Source of the DNA: Clonostachys chloroleuca | Lineage: Eukaryota > Ascomycota > Sordariomycetes > Hypocreales > Bionectriaceae | Reading direction: 5' to 3' | Length of the DNA: 64,000 nucleotides | Assembly (NCBI GenBank): GCA_037952775.1 | Contig: JBANAY010000001.1 | Span: 3,038,001 to 3,102,000 of the forward strand | Shown: in pieces, positions 46,436 through 57,700 of the stretch | How positions within the stretch are numbered: the first letter of the stretch is position 1 | Layout: every line of letters starts with the position of its first letter | The notes under the pieces: model-generated | What the model was told of the DNA's origin: nothing | The model's input: the letters and a program-made list of their open reading frames with translations, nothing else | The model's database searches: none | Translations under genes and position numbers: made by a program

Positions 46436-47432
46436 ATGGCGGTGGCACAGTCGAGCATTGGGACCCAGGCTTCGGCACTGGCTCGAGACCTGACCCTGAG
46501 ATCGTCGCCAGCAGTAACCCAGATCCCCAAATTCGTGTACGGTACCGCCTGGAAGAAAGACCGCACGGCGGACCTTGTGTACAAGGCCATTAAGAATGGG
46601 TTCCGCGGCATTGATACGGCTGCCCAGCCCAAACACTACGACGAGGCCTCTGTTGGCCGCGGCGTGGCTAGAGCCGTGACGGACGGTCTGGCAAGACGAC
46701 AAGACCTCTTCGTGGGTGTCTTCCCCGCGCCCAGCTTGGGAGACAGTGCATGCTAACAGAATCATCAAAGATCCAAACCAAGTTCACGCCTCCAAACGGG
46801 CAGAGCGAAATTAAGCCCTACTCTACCGACTCGCCAATCCAAGAGCAAGTCAGGCAGTCGCTCCAGTCCTCGCTTGAGAATTTCAAAGTCGACGACCAGA
46901 CGCCATATCTCGATAGCGTTGTCATTCATTCTCCATATCAGGATTTTGGAGATACCCTAACTGTCTGGAAAACTCTGGAGGAGTACACTCCCGACACCAT
47001 CCGCAACCTGGGCATCTCCAACACTGACCTCGACACCCTGAACATGCTTCACGAGCAGGCCCAAGTCAAACCAGCCGTGGTGCAGAACCGGTTCTACAAC
47101 GGGACGGCGTATGAGGTGGAGCTTCGAGAATTCTGCAATTCCCACGGGATTATTTTCCAATCTTTCTGGACTCTGTCTGCGAACCCGAAGCTGGCTAAAA
47201 GCCCCCGGTACTTGACGTGGCCCAACTCGCTGGCGTAGACCGGGAGGTAGCCTACTATGCCTTGGTTCTGGGTTTGGAAGGTCTCATTATACTCAATGGT
47301 ACCACAAATGAGAGTCATATGGGTGGTGACTTGGCTGGCATTGATAAGGTGGGCACGTGGGCCGAGAGTGATGGTGCCGACGACTGGGCTACTGCCCTGG
47401 AGAGCTTCAAGGTACTCATTGGCCAAGATTGA
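46436..47432 (+). CDS. Aldo-keto reductase, one apparent frameshift
   Basis: Two exons, 46436-46711 and 46771-47432. The intron (GTGGGT...GCTAAC...CAAAG) joins RRQDLF to IQTKFTPP. The AKR catalytic tetrad is visible: Asp in GIDTA, Tyr in KHYDE, Lys in IQTKF, His in VVIHSPY. Later blocks are RNLGISNTD, VVQNRFY and GIIFQSFWTLSANPKL. The frame breaks at five C (47202-47206). One added C continues as KSPPVLDVAQLAGVDREVAY, then GLIILNGTTNESHM and the C-terminal cofactor region, for 312 residues. The family reduces aldehydes and ketones with NADPH. The specific substrate is unknown. It is divergent from the Gfo/Idh dehydrogenase. Confidence 0.88.
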
Positions 47433-48418
47433 AAGAACATAACTAGAAAGCTTTTCATGCTGAAGGCGACGTTTGTTGCGAGATAGTGCTGAGGGGGTTG
47501 GGCTTTGTCTTGTCTTCTTAGGCTGTTGTGTCTGTACCCTTTCAAGGTTGTTCTGCCAATAGCCATCTGAGTACCATCAGACCGGCATTTTTAGCTGTGA
47601 CTGTGGATGACTGTGGATGAGTTCTTATTCTGGACGATGTGAAATTAAATGTGGCTTTGGTTCGTTTGGAAGGTTAATTGAACGCGAGTGTTGCCTACTC
47701 GAAGGCTGCCTAAATCTTACCGTTCTGCAATGTGCAGACTTTTTTTTTGCTGTCAGCAATACATTAGTTTGTGCCCGTTATAAACTCAAGGAAGACCAAG
47801 GAACAGAACTGCAGGATTTTTCAGATCTTGTACTTTGTCACTATTACACAGCACATTGATCGTAACACAGCACCGAGTTTGTACCAGCCATGGAGCCATG
47901 GGGGCCTGCATGACTGGGCCAGTTCGCCAGGATTCTGGTTGCGCGCAAGAGACCGGCAGGCGGAACGCCGACTTGTGGTAACTGATCGGTACCTGCCATC
48001 TGAGAAGAGGATGAGAACACACTCACCATTGGCTCACACGCAGGGTGATAGGACACACCAGTCCTGAATCAAAACACCCCGCCACACTGTTCGCGAGTGC
48101 GCTCTCTTAGTTTCACACCCCCGCAAGACTCGGGGAGAGGTGAACGTAATCTCAGGTCCCGGAGACAATAAAGTCACAGCATCTCTTTGCACTCTCTTCG
48201 TTTATTTGAGCGTCGGGCGTGGTTCTTCTACCTCAAAACCCACGAAACATAAACTTCCCCGATCAACCTTTGATTCTCAGCACACATTCAAAAAGCAACC
48301 AACGACGTGGATCATTTTTCACCTCAAGCACAACATCGCGCCATCCCTACTTGAAAAGGAACCTATTCAGTCTCTTCATGATCGTTCACATCGCAAATCT
48401 CTGCGCCCACTAAGGATC
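47433..48418. other. Intergenic region
   Basis: About 1 kb. It contains a two-copy 11-bp tandem (GACTGTGGATG, about 47599-47620) and the leader of the next gene. I see no gene. Confidence 0.45.
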
Positions 48419-49089
48419 ATGTCTGGCCACAACCCCAGAGGAAATCGCTTTCAAGCGTATATCCCGATGCAGCGAGAGGATTCACTGAAGAAGAAGGCCG
48501 CCGGCACTGATACTGGCACGGCCGATCAAGCAGAGAAACGACCACCTACTGCGATCCGATCATCAGGAATCCCAGATTTCAGCCACCTACCAGCCCCTTG
48601 GGCTCAGAATTGCCAGGAACTATGGGACCAGGGAGCGCAGACTGTCCAGCGGCCTGACGGAACACACGACAACTGGGATGTGGTCGACTGGCTGCTCACC
48701 AGGAAGGAGGCGCGGCCGCGAACTGGTCGACCCTGGACGAAGGCCAGAAGGCGATCGATGCTATGCGGGAGGAACCATTCGACTTGGTCAGGATTCGGGA
48801 GGAAATGGAACAGGAGCAGATGGAGTTTGAAAGGAAGGAGAAGAGACGACTGGCTAACAAGATGCGTTTCCGCCCAAGGGGTGAGTGGGATAAGGCAGGG
48901 AATGGCAAGAGTGGTGGTAAAGAGGGCTTGGACGGTGAGGTCCAAGGCTGTTCTGGGGGTGAGAACAATGAGCCCATGGAGACTGATGGAGATGGAAAAC
49001 TCAACAATCAACCAAACGGCAACGGAGAACTCAAAGCTGAGGCCAATGGCGATGGAAAGCTCAACGGTCAAGCAAATGGCAATCATTAA
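48419..49089 (+). CDS. Hypothetical hydrophilic protein, one apparent frameshift
   Basis: I do not recognise this protein. The first frame opens at ATG 48419 (MSGHNPRGNRFQAYIPMQRE) and includes IPDFSHLPAPWAQNCQELWD and NWDVVDWLLTRKE. A second frame then carries NWSTLDEGQKAIDAM and PFDLVRIREEMEQEQMEFER, then KEKRRLANKMRF, ending in Asn/Gly-rich repeats of the form GDGKLNxQxNGNG. Both are protein-like and no intron fits between them. One extra G at GG 48709-48710 joins them as TRKEGAAANWSTL, giving 672 nt and 223 residues. A charged helix, probably coiled coil, lies near 115-150. There is no signal peptide or membrane segment. It converges on the deoxyhypusine synthase gene 225 bp away. Confidence 0.72.
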
Positions 49090-49314
49090 GCATGAGCGAT
49101 CAAGCAGGGATTGCCAGGTTCCAACCATAGGGCTATCCGCCTCCGAGGTAGACAAGCAGGGTTTGAGTGAAACCCAGCTGTGAAGCCCCTCGGCAGGCAA
49201 TGTTCAGTCGTTTCAATCTGAAGCTGATTTGTCGTTTTGACATACACATACTAGATGGGCGGAAAAAAGCATGCATCCATTTCATCACTTGAATTGACTT
49301 TCTATTTACGGTGT

Positions 49315-50571
49315 TCAGTTGGCTCCACTGGTGCTTTTCGCAAATGTGTTCGCAACTATTAATGGAAAACAAGTCGTAGCCTCCACATATACCTAGAAAC
49401 AAGAGTCGATCAGACACCACGTGTAGGATTTGGGGGTTGGCTACTTGTCTCACCTTGACACTCTCGGCATCCATTTTAATCTTACCCCAAGACACTGCTT
49501 CATCTGGCCGTGCGCCGGCATCACTCCCGTCAAACTCTTGTCCGGTATTAATATAGACAGCAGACTCAGCACCGTTTCGCATTAGGCATGCATTGGCGAT
49601 ATGATGTTTGACAACTCCACCGCCCAAGATGATCATGCCGGCCCTCTTGGCACGCACAGACATTGTGTTGATCTTGCGAATATCCTCGACCAAGTCAATC
49701 TTTAGCTGGAGGGGAGACGACTTGAACGTGTGGAAATAGAGCATGTCCCCAAGACTACCGTCGGTTATAGCAGGGCAGAAGACGGGAATATTGTTCTTGT
49801 AAGCCCAGTAGTAGACTGAGCGCTCATCGTTGATCTCCTTGCCGAGGCGATGGATGACTTTTGACGGAGTCCAGTTGATCTCGTCCTCGGTTCCTTTGCT
49901 GGCTTCCTGTTCTTCAAGCATCTTATCCAGGATGGGGACAACCCAATCCTCAAAGGCACAGTAGTTTGCATTTGGGACGACGAGGTTTCCGATGCGATTC
50001 ATGCCCTTCTTGCGCAACTCGGAGCCGGGCGCGCTGAATTTTGAAAGGTAGGTGTCTCCGAGGCACTTGATGAAATCTTCCTCGATACCACCGGCTGTTG
50101 TGACAACGGCTGAGACGTGGTTGTGCTCCACCAGATAACGAAAGATGCCACGGAGACCAGATGAGATCATGTTGGAGGTGTAGCCTAGGAAGATGGTGGT
50201 CTTGTCCCCCGTCTCAGGATCTCTCCATTCTCTCTAATTAGAAACTTAGCAACCTGTTTCTTTCACCTTCACATAGATGCCTGGGTATAGCTAGGATAGG
50301 ATGGTTGGCAATGAGGGGGAGGACTTACCATGCCATTGATAATCCTGACAGCATCGCCGATGGAAGAAGCCTGAAACCCCATATTCTGCATGCCTAGTAA
50401 CAAATCCTCGGCAGTTATAGGCCGGCCTTTGAATTTGTTGAAATCAAAGTCCTCAACTTTTGGTGCGCCCTCTGGCATGGCCTCGGACTGAACCAGCACT
50501 GCATTTCTAGTCTCATCAGGCAGGGCGTTTACAGCCTCTTGGGGAGGCGGATTCACATTGTTGCTGGCCAT
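49315..50571 (-). CDS. dys1: Deoxyhypusine synthase
   Basis: Three exons on the minus strand, 50571-50329, 50233-49454 and 49392-49315, give 366 residues. The protein transfers the butylamine group of spermidine, with NAD, to a lysine of eIF5A as the first step of hypusine formation. Visible landmarks are [20 protein letters not shown] (NAD-binding), [37 protein letters not shown], and the active-site lysine K290 in [39 protein letters not shown] and WGKI follow, with a C-terminal [17 protein letters not shown] encoded by the short last exon. The frame is intact and the length typical. It is divergent from the Snt1-like gene. Confidence 0.96.
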
Positions 50572-51756
50572 GATAACGAGACAAGCTACCTAGTGTTGCT
50601 TTTGAAGAATAGCCGTCTGGGGGGGAGAAAGGCAAGGATATTTGGTGTTATAGACAGGCTTTGGCATGGAGCAAGAATCTGTCAGGTCTCTTTTGAGATT
50701 CGCTAGAATTTCCAGTGTTACTTATTAATGCCAGGCACCTGTCATATTTTCCAGAACGGCGCCGGCAGTTTGCCCCATCGAGCTTTTTTACTGCGCATGA
50801 TTGGCACAGGCTTTTGTGTTTGACTCTGCCAACGGGTGGTCCAGGGCTCTTTATTTTCCTGGTGGCAAGTGGGGCCCAACTCGCTGCAACAGGCACTCAA
50901 GTGGGTGACATTGAAATTGAGACACTCAAATATTACGCTGCTTATTCTCAAGTCAGCGGCCGATATTATCGGATTATTGAGCCCAATAATACACCAGAGA
51001 TAATACTGCACGTATTTTTACTTTATTTGTATTTGATATTACTGAATTTCTCTAGGTAATCATTGCAGAAAGCAGTCAATTGATAACCGCCCTTCCGTTA
51101 GGTGTCTCATTTCTCTTGTCACCCACTTGGCACTAGCCTCCAGGCTGCAGGGGCACCAGCCACACTAGTCCTACATCAAATGTCCCAGTGGCCGGGGCAG
51201 TCCTGAGTAGCCGAAGTCTCAGATGCTGGCGCGTCTGAACGTGGTTTAGCACCGGTGCTTGGGCTGGACTGGCCGGGGTCAGTCGTTCTATCCAATCCTT
51301 TGCATCTCGAATTCTTCCCTCCCTCACATCCGCCCAAACTCACTTGCGCCTCAAACCGTCGGGGACTCTACCATCGTACGTATCATCCGGACGGCCTCGG
51401 AATTCGGTTGCACGGCAGGCCCCCTGGAGGAGCCACGCCTGGAGTTCGACAACTCACCAAGATTCCTGTTTTTCCGCCCGCCTGACCGTACCATCCGCCC
51501 AGGTGGACGCCCGCAACCGCCGTATTGCATTTCAAGGCTACATCCACCAAGTCCATCTGCCCTGGAGTCAGCCACTCTTTAGCCGACCTTTTCCTGCCCA
51601 GAAATACGCGCTGCACACCCCCTTCGAAGGCGATTTCTGTGTTGGTCTCGATAAGGAGCCAGCTCGTATCGAGTCGCGCGCCGTTGCACGACTGGATGGG
51701 ATTGCTGGCTGAGGTCGAAGCCCGTCAAGGCCCAGCCTGCTGGCCTGTTACCACCA
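50572..51756. promoter_or_regulatory. Divergent intergenic region, dys1 / snt1
   Basis: 1.2 kb between divergent start codons. The right half (about 51250-51756) is CT-rich and probably the snt1 leader. Open frames there (51259-51582, 51525-52040) do not look like protein. Confidence 0.5.
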
Positions 51757-54700
51757 ATGTACGTCTGCCTATGCGTCCCGCCAGCACCCTCTTGATTTTC
51801 TCACCCTCGTCTCTCAGGGCGCAGTCTAACATATCATCTCGTTACTTAGGGCCTCTAGGTACACGCGGTACGACCGCAGGTCTCTCTCACCCAGAGACCG
51901 TTCGCCTGGTGATCGTTTTGACGCTGACAGGAGGCGCTCGTCTAATGAAGCTAGGTCGAACACAACTTCCTTCCAGTCAAACCGTGATGGTTTTACGGAT
52001 GTCCCTCGCCGGGAGCCTCCTCGAGGTCCCAGGGCGTTGATTGAACCACGGGGTCGTGGCTATTCTGGAGACTACAGGGGAAGAGGTGGTCGTGGAAGAG
52101 GCCGCGGCTGGCCTGCGCGGGATGAAAGTAGAGAACGCGGTCGGGATAGGGACATTGAATTCCGCGACCGCTTTCGCGACGAGAGGAGTAGAGAACGCGA
52201 CCGGGAACGGGATAGAGACCGGGAGAGAGAATGGCGCGATCCCTACCGCTCACGGCGCTCCCCCATAGGCAGAGCACGCTCCCCGATACGAGACTTTATC
52301 CGCGATCGAGACCGAGATGGACCACCAGGACCTGATGCTGACAGACCGCGCCGCAACTCACGGGACGGTCCATTGTCAGGAGGCTCGCCAATATCCGAGC
52401 CGCCTTTCGGACCCCCACCACTCCAACGTGGTGGGTCGTTTGTTCGCGGAAGGGGTGGTAGAGGTGGAAGAGGAGATTGGATGGGCGACCGGAACCGTGG
52501 ACGAGCATCATTCGACGACCGTGGAGACCGTTACCCTAGAAGTCGATCTCAGGAAGGTCGCTGGGGACGCGAGCGGGATGAGCGAGAACGAGGAGATAGG
52601 TATCCTGATGCAGATATGCGCCCCAGAGATCCTCGTGATGAGCGAGACAGGCCCGTGGATTTGTTCCGTCCGAAGCTAGACGCCCGTGGAAACCCTCAGG
52701 ACTCCGTTACTCCTAAACGGGATGTATCTCCTCCTCCTGTAGCACCGTCTGCTCCGGCCTTCGGGTCAGTGCCAAACCGCCCTCCAAGCATTGGAGAAAG
52801 CCAATTGAGCATCGCAGCAACCGGCAAGCTTCCTCCAACGGCCCCGAGGGCGTTCGGTGAACAAAGACCATCACTTGGCCAGGAACCCCCTATGGCCCCA
52901 ACTGGACCCGCCAACAAGCCGCCCTTGCCCCACGAAGGCCCAGCAATTCCCTTAGGACCCCGAGCACAACAGCAGAAGGTCCAACGCCCGTCGAGCAAGC
53001 AATGGATTAACCCTAGTCTAAAGAAAGCTCCGGATTCGCCGAAGCTCATGAGGTCCCAGACCTTTACGCAACCACGAACTGGCCCTCCCCGACGGGAGAG
53101 TATTCCCTCAGACCAAGGTTTGCCGGACAGGAGGCCTCAAAGTAGTGATTCGAAAGCCGCTTCTGACTTTGCTGACTCGGAAATCCGAAACCGATCCCAT
53201 TACAGTGCAGAGCCCGGTGAAATCATGTCGAAAACTGACAACGATTGGCACATGGTGGCCGGATCTGATGAATACAGACGCCTCTCGTTATCGATCAAGG
53301 GCGACGACACAAAGGACAAAGAGAACTACACTACATCGCCCGGAGCTCGACAGATGAATGGCATTTATCCCAAGGACGAAGAAAGTCGACCGAAAGAGAG
53401 CAATCTGAAGAAGCGAAAGCGACCTCATCTCCGCGCTGTCCGGTTTGCCTTGCCGCCGAAACCTCAAACTGCGCCAAATCAAGATTGGGATTCTGATGAT
53501 GACGATGAGGACATGAGCGACTATTTTGCTATGCAGATCGAGAAAACCGAGGCTGTGTTGAGCACCTTGCAAAAGCCAATCCTTCCGATGGAAGTAGTGG
53601 CGCATTATGCTGCTATCTCCCACGGGGCTATGGTTAAGATATTGAACGAAGGGGACGACCTGGAAGGCTTACTTGGGAAAGTACCGGAGGAGCTTCACAA
53701 GTCGAAAAAGAAGATTGAGACTACACCAACACCCGCCAGCAGCATCCCAGCACCAGAAGTTACTCTACCTAAAAAGGAAGTACTTCTTCGTCGAGAGGAT
53801 CTAGTGGCTCCTAAGGAAACCCCTCCTGCTAAAGATAGAGCAGCCGCCAAGGAAACCTTGGTCGTAAAGCCAGCTACGAAAGAACCAGCCTCGAAAGAAC
53901 TGAAAGAACTAGCCTCCAAAGAATCGAAAGAAGTAGCCCCCAAAGGACCGAAAGAACCGACCTCCAAAGAACCGAGAGAACTCGCCTCCAAAGAACCGAA
54001 AGCACCAATTGTCAAGGATTTGAAAGAGCCAGCTGTGAACGAACCAAAAGAACCAGAAATTCTCCAGGAACAGCCACCCGCCAAGGAAACCTCACTTGCG
54101 GTGGAAGATGCATTGGCCAAGGTGAAGGCCGTTCCTCAAGAGGTCTCGGCTCCCAAGGAAGACGTAGTTGTTAAGAATTCTTCTGTTGCCAAAGAACCTT
54201 CGGTCGTTAAGGAACCCCTAGTCGCTGAGGAACACTCGGTCTCAGAAGAACTCGCGGTCGCTAAGGAACTCGCGGTCGTTAAGGAACCCCCGGTTGCTAA
54301 GGAACACTCAGTCGCAAAAGAATCATCGATCACTGAGGAACCATCGGTTACAAAGGAGTCCTCGGCCACAAAGGAATCGTTGACTGCAAGGGAGTCCTCT
54401 CCTGTCAAGGAAAAGTTGGTTACGACCGAGAATGCGGCCAAGGGCGAGGATTCGGCCAAGAACCAGAATGCAGAGCAAAAGGAGAAGGTAATTTCTACAG
54501 AGGTTGAAATGGCAGAGGAAGTCCCCGTGGTGAAGGAACCCTCAGCTCCGAAGCCCGTTCCGGAACCCGGCACGGACACGGCAATGCAATTACATGATGC
54601 TAGCGAGAACGTGGCAGTGGAAAGCTATAGCACTCTAAAACCAGAGACTCAGGACCTTCGAATCGAGCCAAAATCTGAGGAAATGGAGATTGGCAGTGTT

Positions 54701-57700
54701 GAAGTCAGGGAACCACCACCTGCTCTATCAGCCTCGGTACCTTCAACACCTCCGCCAGCCCCAGCTGTTCCTGAAGTAACGCCCGAACAGAGTGGTCCGA
54801 AGTCTCCTCTCCCGGCACCCGCCAAGAACGTTGACAACAATGGTCCCGTGGAACCTGCTGCCCCGCCTGCAGAAACCATTCCAAGCGTTCTCATGGAAAT
54901 TACAGCGTCTGAAGTGAAAGTTCCTAGCACGCCATCGCAGGTCGAGGACGAAGGCGACGACGATGAAACAGAATCTGAGGACGAGGCATATCTTGACCCT
55001 GCTGCGACGCGAAGGTACAACGTCACACCCCCGATTGATGGCCTTCCACAACCCACTGTAGGACCATGGCACGAGGACAGCGATTACCTTGCATCACTCG
55101 ACGCAGATACTGGAATGGAAGATTTCATTCTTGGGCATTTAGAGGATATGCATATTACCAAAACCAAAGAGACGACGCAGGGGCAACAAGCGTACGCCGA
55201 TAGCTACACCAAGTACCTCAAATTCACGTTGTCAACTGATCCTGTTGCTGCCAAGAGTCGTGACAAGTTTTCTGTCTCGGGGCCGTCAACCGAAGTTGCC
55301 GGGCTTGCAACTCCAGAGCCCAAACCTGAAGGGAGAACTAGTGGTAGACGTTTTGCTTCAGAGCGTGATCTTGAGCGAGTCTTACAGGCGTCGATGCGGG
55401 AAGAGGATGAGAGAAGGGAACGTGAATTAAGAGCCCAGAAAGAGAAGTATCGTAGTGAAAAGGAAGCTGTGATACCTGACATGTACTGGGACGCGGAAGA
55501 CAAGGCTAGAGTTCAGTTCTACGACCGGTCAGGTTTCGTCAACCAAAGCGAGCTTGCGTCGGCGTGGCATGTTCTCCCCCAGTCAACAACTTCACCGAGC
55601 AAGAAGTTGAGCTCTTCGAGAAACGATATCTAGAGGTGCCGAAACAATGGGGCAGAATTGCCGAGACGATTCCCCATCGTGACTTCGGCACATGCATTCA
55701 GTATTATTATCTCATGAAGAAAGAGTTGAAGCTCAAGGAGAAGCTCAGGAGACAGCCTAAGAGGCGTAAGAAGGGCAGAGGGAAGCAAAGGTCAAGTGCC
55801 CTCGTATCCGAACTTGGCAACGGCGAACCAGAGACGGAGGAAAACCACGAGAATGGGGAGAATGGGGAGAGCAGACGCCGTCCTCGGCGAGCCGCAGCTC
55901 CTACTTGGGGCTTCGAACAGCCTCCCAACACAGAGTCGGAGAATGGCACCCCTGCCAGCACTCCTGGCCGGCGGGGTGCTTCTGTCAAGGGGGAAGAAAA
56001 AGTCGATGGTCGGAGAGGCAGAAGATCAAAAGCATCCAAGGACAAGGAGCCGAAGCAACCCAAACCCAACCAAGCTCTGGCTGCTGCTCCAGCACCAGGC
56101 TCGAGTGGCAGATCACGCTCAAGGTCAGACAACAAGGGACACAGTATGGAATTTCAGGCAGGAACTCCTACTGAGGGCCGTGGCCCGCCCCCTCAATTTG
56201 ACCAGCAACAGCATCCGGGAGTCCAGCATGCTTTTTCTGTTCAGCAACCAAAGCAGGAGCCTCGGCCCCAAACTATGGAGCGCCAGCAGGCTTTGCCTAC
56301 AGGCTCCTCGATTACAGATGTTATCGCAGCTCCCTCTTTGCGCCCAGAACCCCCGCAACCACCTCCACAGCCGGCCATGGCTACATTCAACCTGACACAG
56401 CCTCAACAAGAGCGTAAGGCTCCGACACAAGCGTCAAGCTATTGGAGTGTATCCGAATCCAACGACTTCCCACTTCTACTTAGAGCATTCGGGTCTGATT
56501 GGGCAGCTATTGCTGCTCATATGGGATCCAAGACGGCAGTTATGGTATGTATTTGACACTTGAAAGGTACCAATCACAACATATGCTAATTGAGACGTTT
56601 CGTATTACAGGTCAAGAACTATTTCGTCCGACAAAAGGATCACGGGAAACCCGAATGGGAGCAGCTCATGCGTGAAGCAGACGCAAAACGAGAACGCGGC
56701 GAGAAGCGGCCCGAGCCGCCACTGCCAACCAGTGGCGGCCGCGGCCGGCGATACGAGAGCTCCGGAAGTACGAGCGCATCTCGACCACTTGTCCCTGCAC
56801 CTGGCAATGTGGATTTGATGCCGGAAGCAGCCCAACCCAAGGCCGAAGCGGGTGTGCAGCCCAGCAGACCACCGACTTTTCCTGCATTTGGATACCCAAT
56901 CAACGGCACGCCGCAGGAACTGGCCCAGGCTCGGGCCCAGGCCCAGGCTCAGGCTCATGCTCAGATTCAAGCTCAAGCCCAAGCTCAGGCTCAGGCTCAG
57001 ACACAACCTGTCCCAGCAAGCGGTCAGCAACCACTGCAAATACAGCAGCAACCAGCAGTTTCTCAGCCACCACCCTCAGTCATGTCTCCTGGTGCTCGTG
57101 CTCTAAGAGCGCCCCCTCTTCCATTCTCGTTTCATGACCGAGATAGGGAGCAACCTCAGCGTGTTGCATTGCCAGGGGCAAAACAAACTATCCCTTCACA
57201 GGATGTTCGAGAGCAACGACATGTCCCTCCCGCACAACATATGCAGCCACCACAGCCTGAACTTGGCCCCGAGAGGCAGCAAATGGAGTTACAGCAGCGA
57301 GAGCTGGAGCGCGAACGCGAACGTGAACGCGAGCGTGATAGGATAGAGCGGGAGAGGGAGAGGGAAATGGTTCGGCAGCAAGACCGACGACCGATGAGAA
57401 TCAAACCGGAAGCAGACCCCCTCTCCCCACGCCAATACGAGCCGTTTGGTCATCGTCCGCCAACACTTCCTCCAAGAAATGATCCATTGGCTCTACCCCG
57501 TCATACGCAAGAGGTTCCCAGGCACGAGCCGCCCAGGCATGAACAACCCAGGCACGAACCACTCAGACATGAGCCACTCAGGCACGAGCCACTCCGGCAT
57601 GAATCACCTAGGCATGGGATTCCTTCAGCTTATGCACCTTTGCAGGCTGGATCACAGCCAGTGCGAAGCATCTTAAGTGATGCTCCTCCAGCTCAATCTT

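Noticed and set aside
53695..55056. Long antisense open frames opposite the snt1 gene
   Set aside because: They are mirror frames of the repetitive KEP-type coding sequence, with Ser/Gly/Thr-rich composition and no start context or family resemblance.
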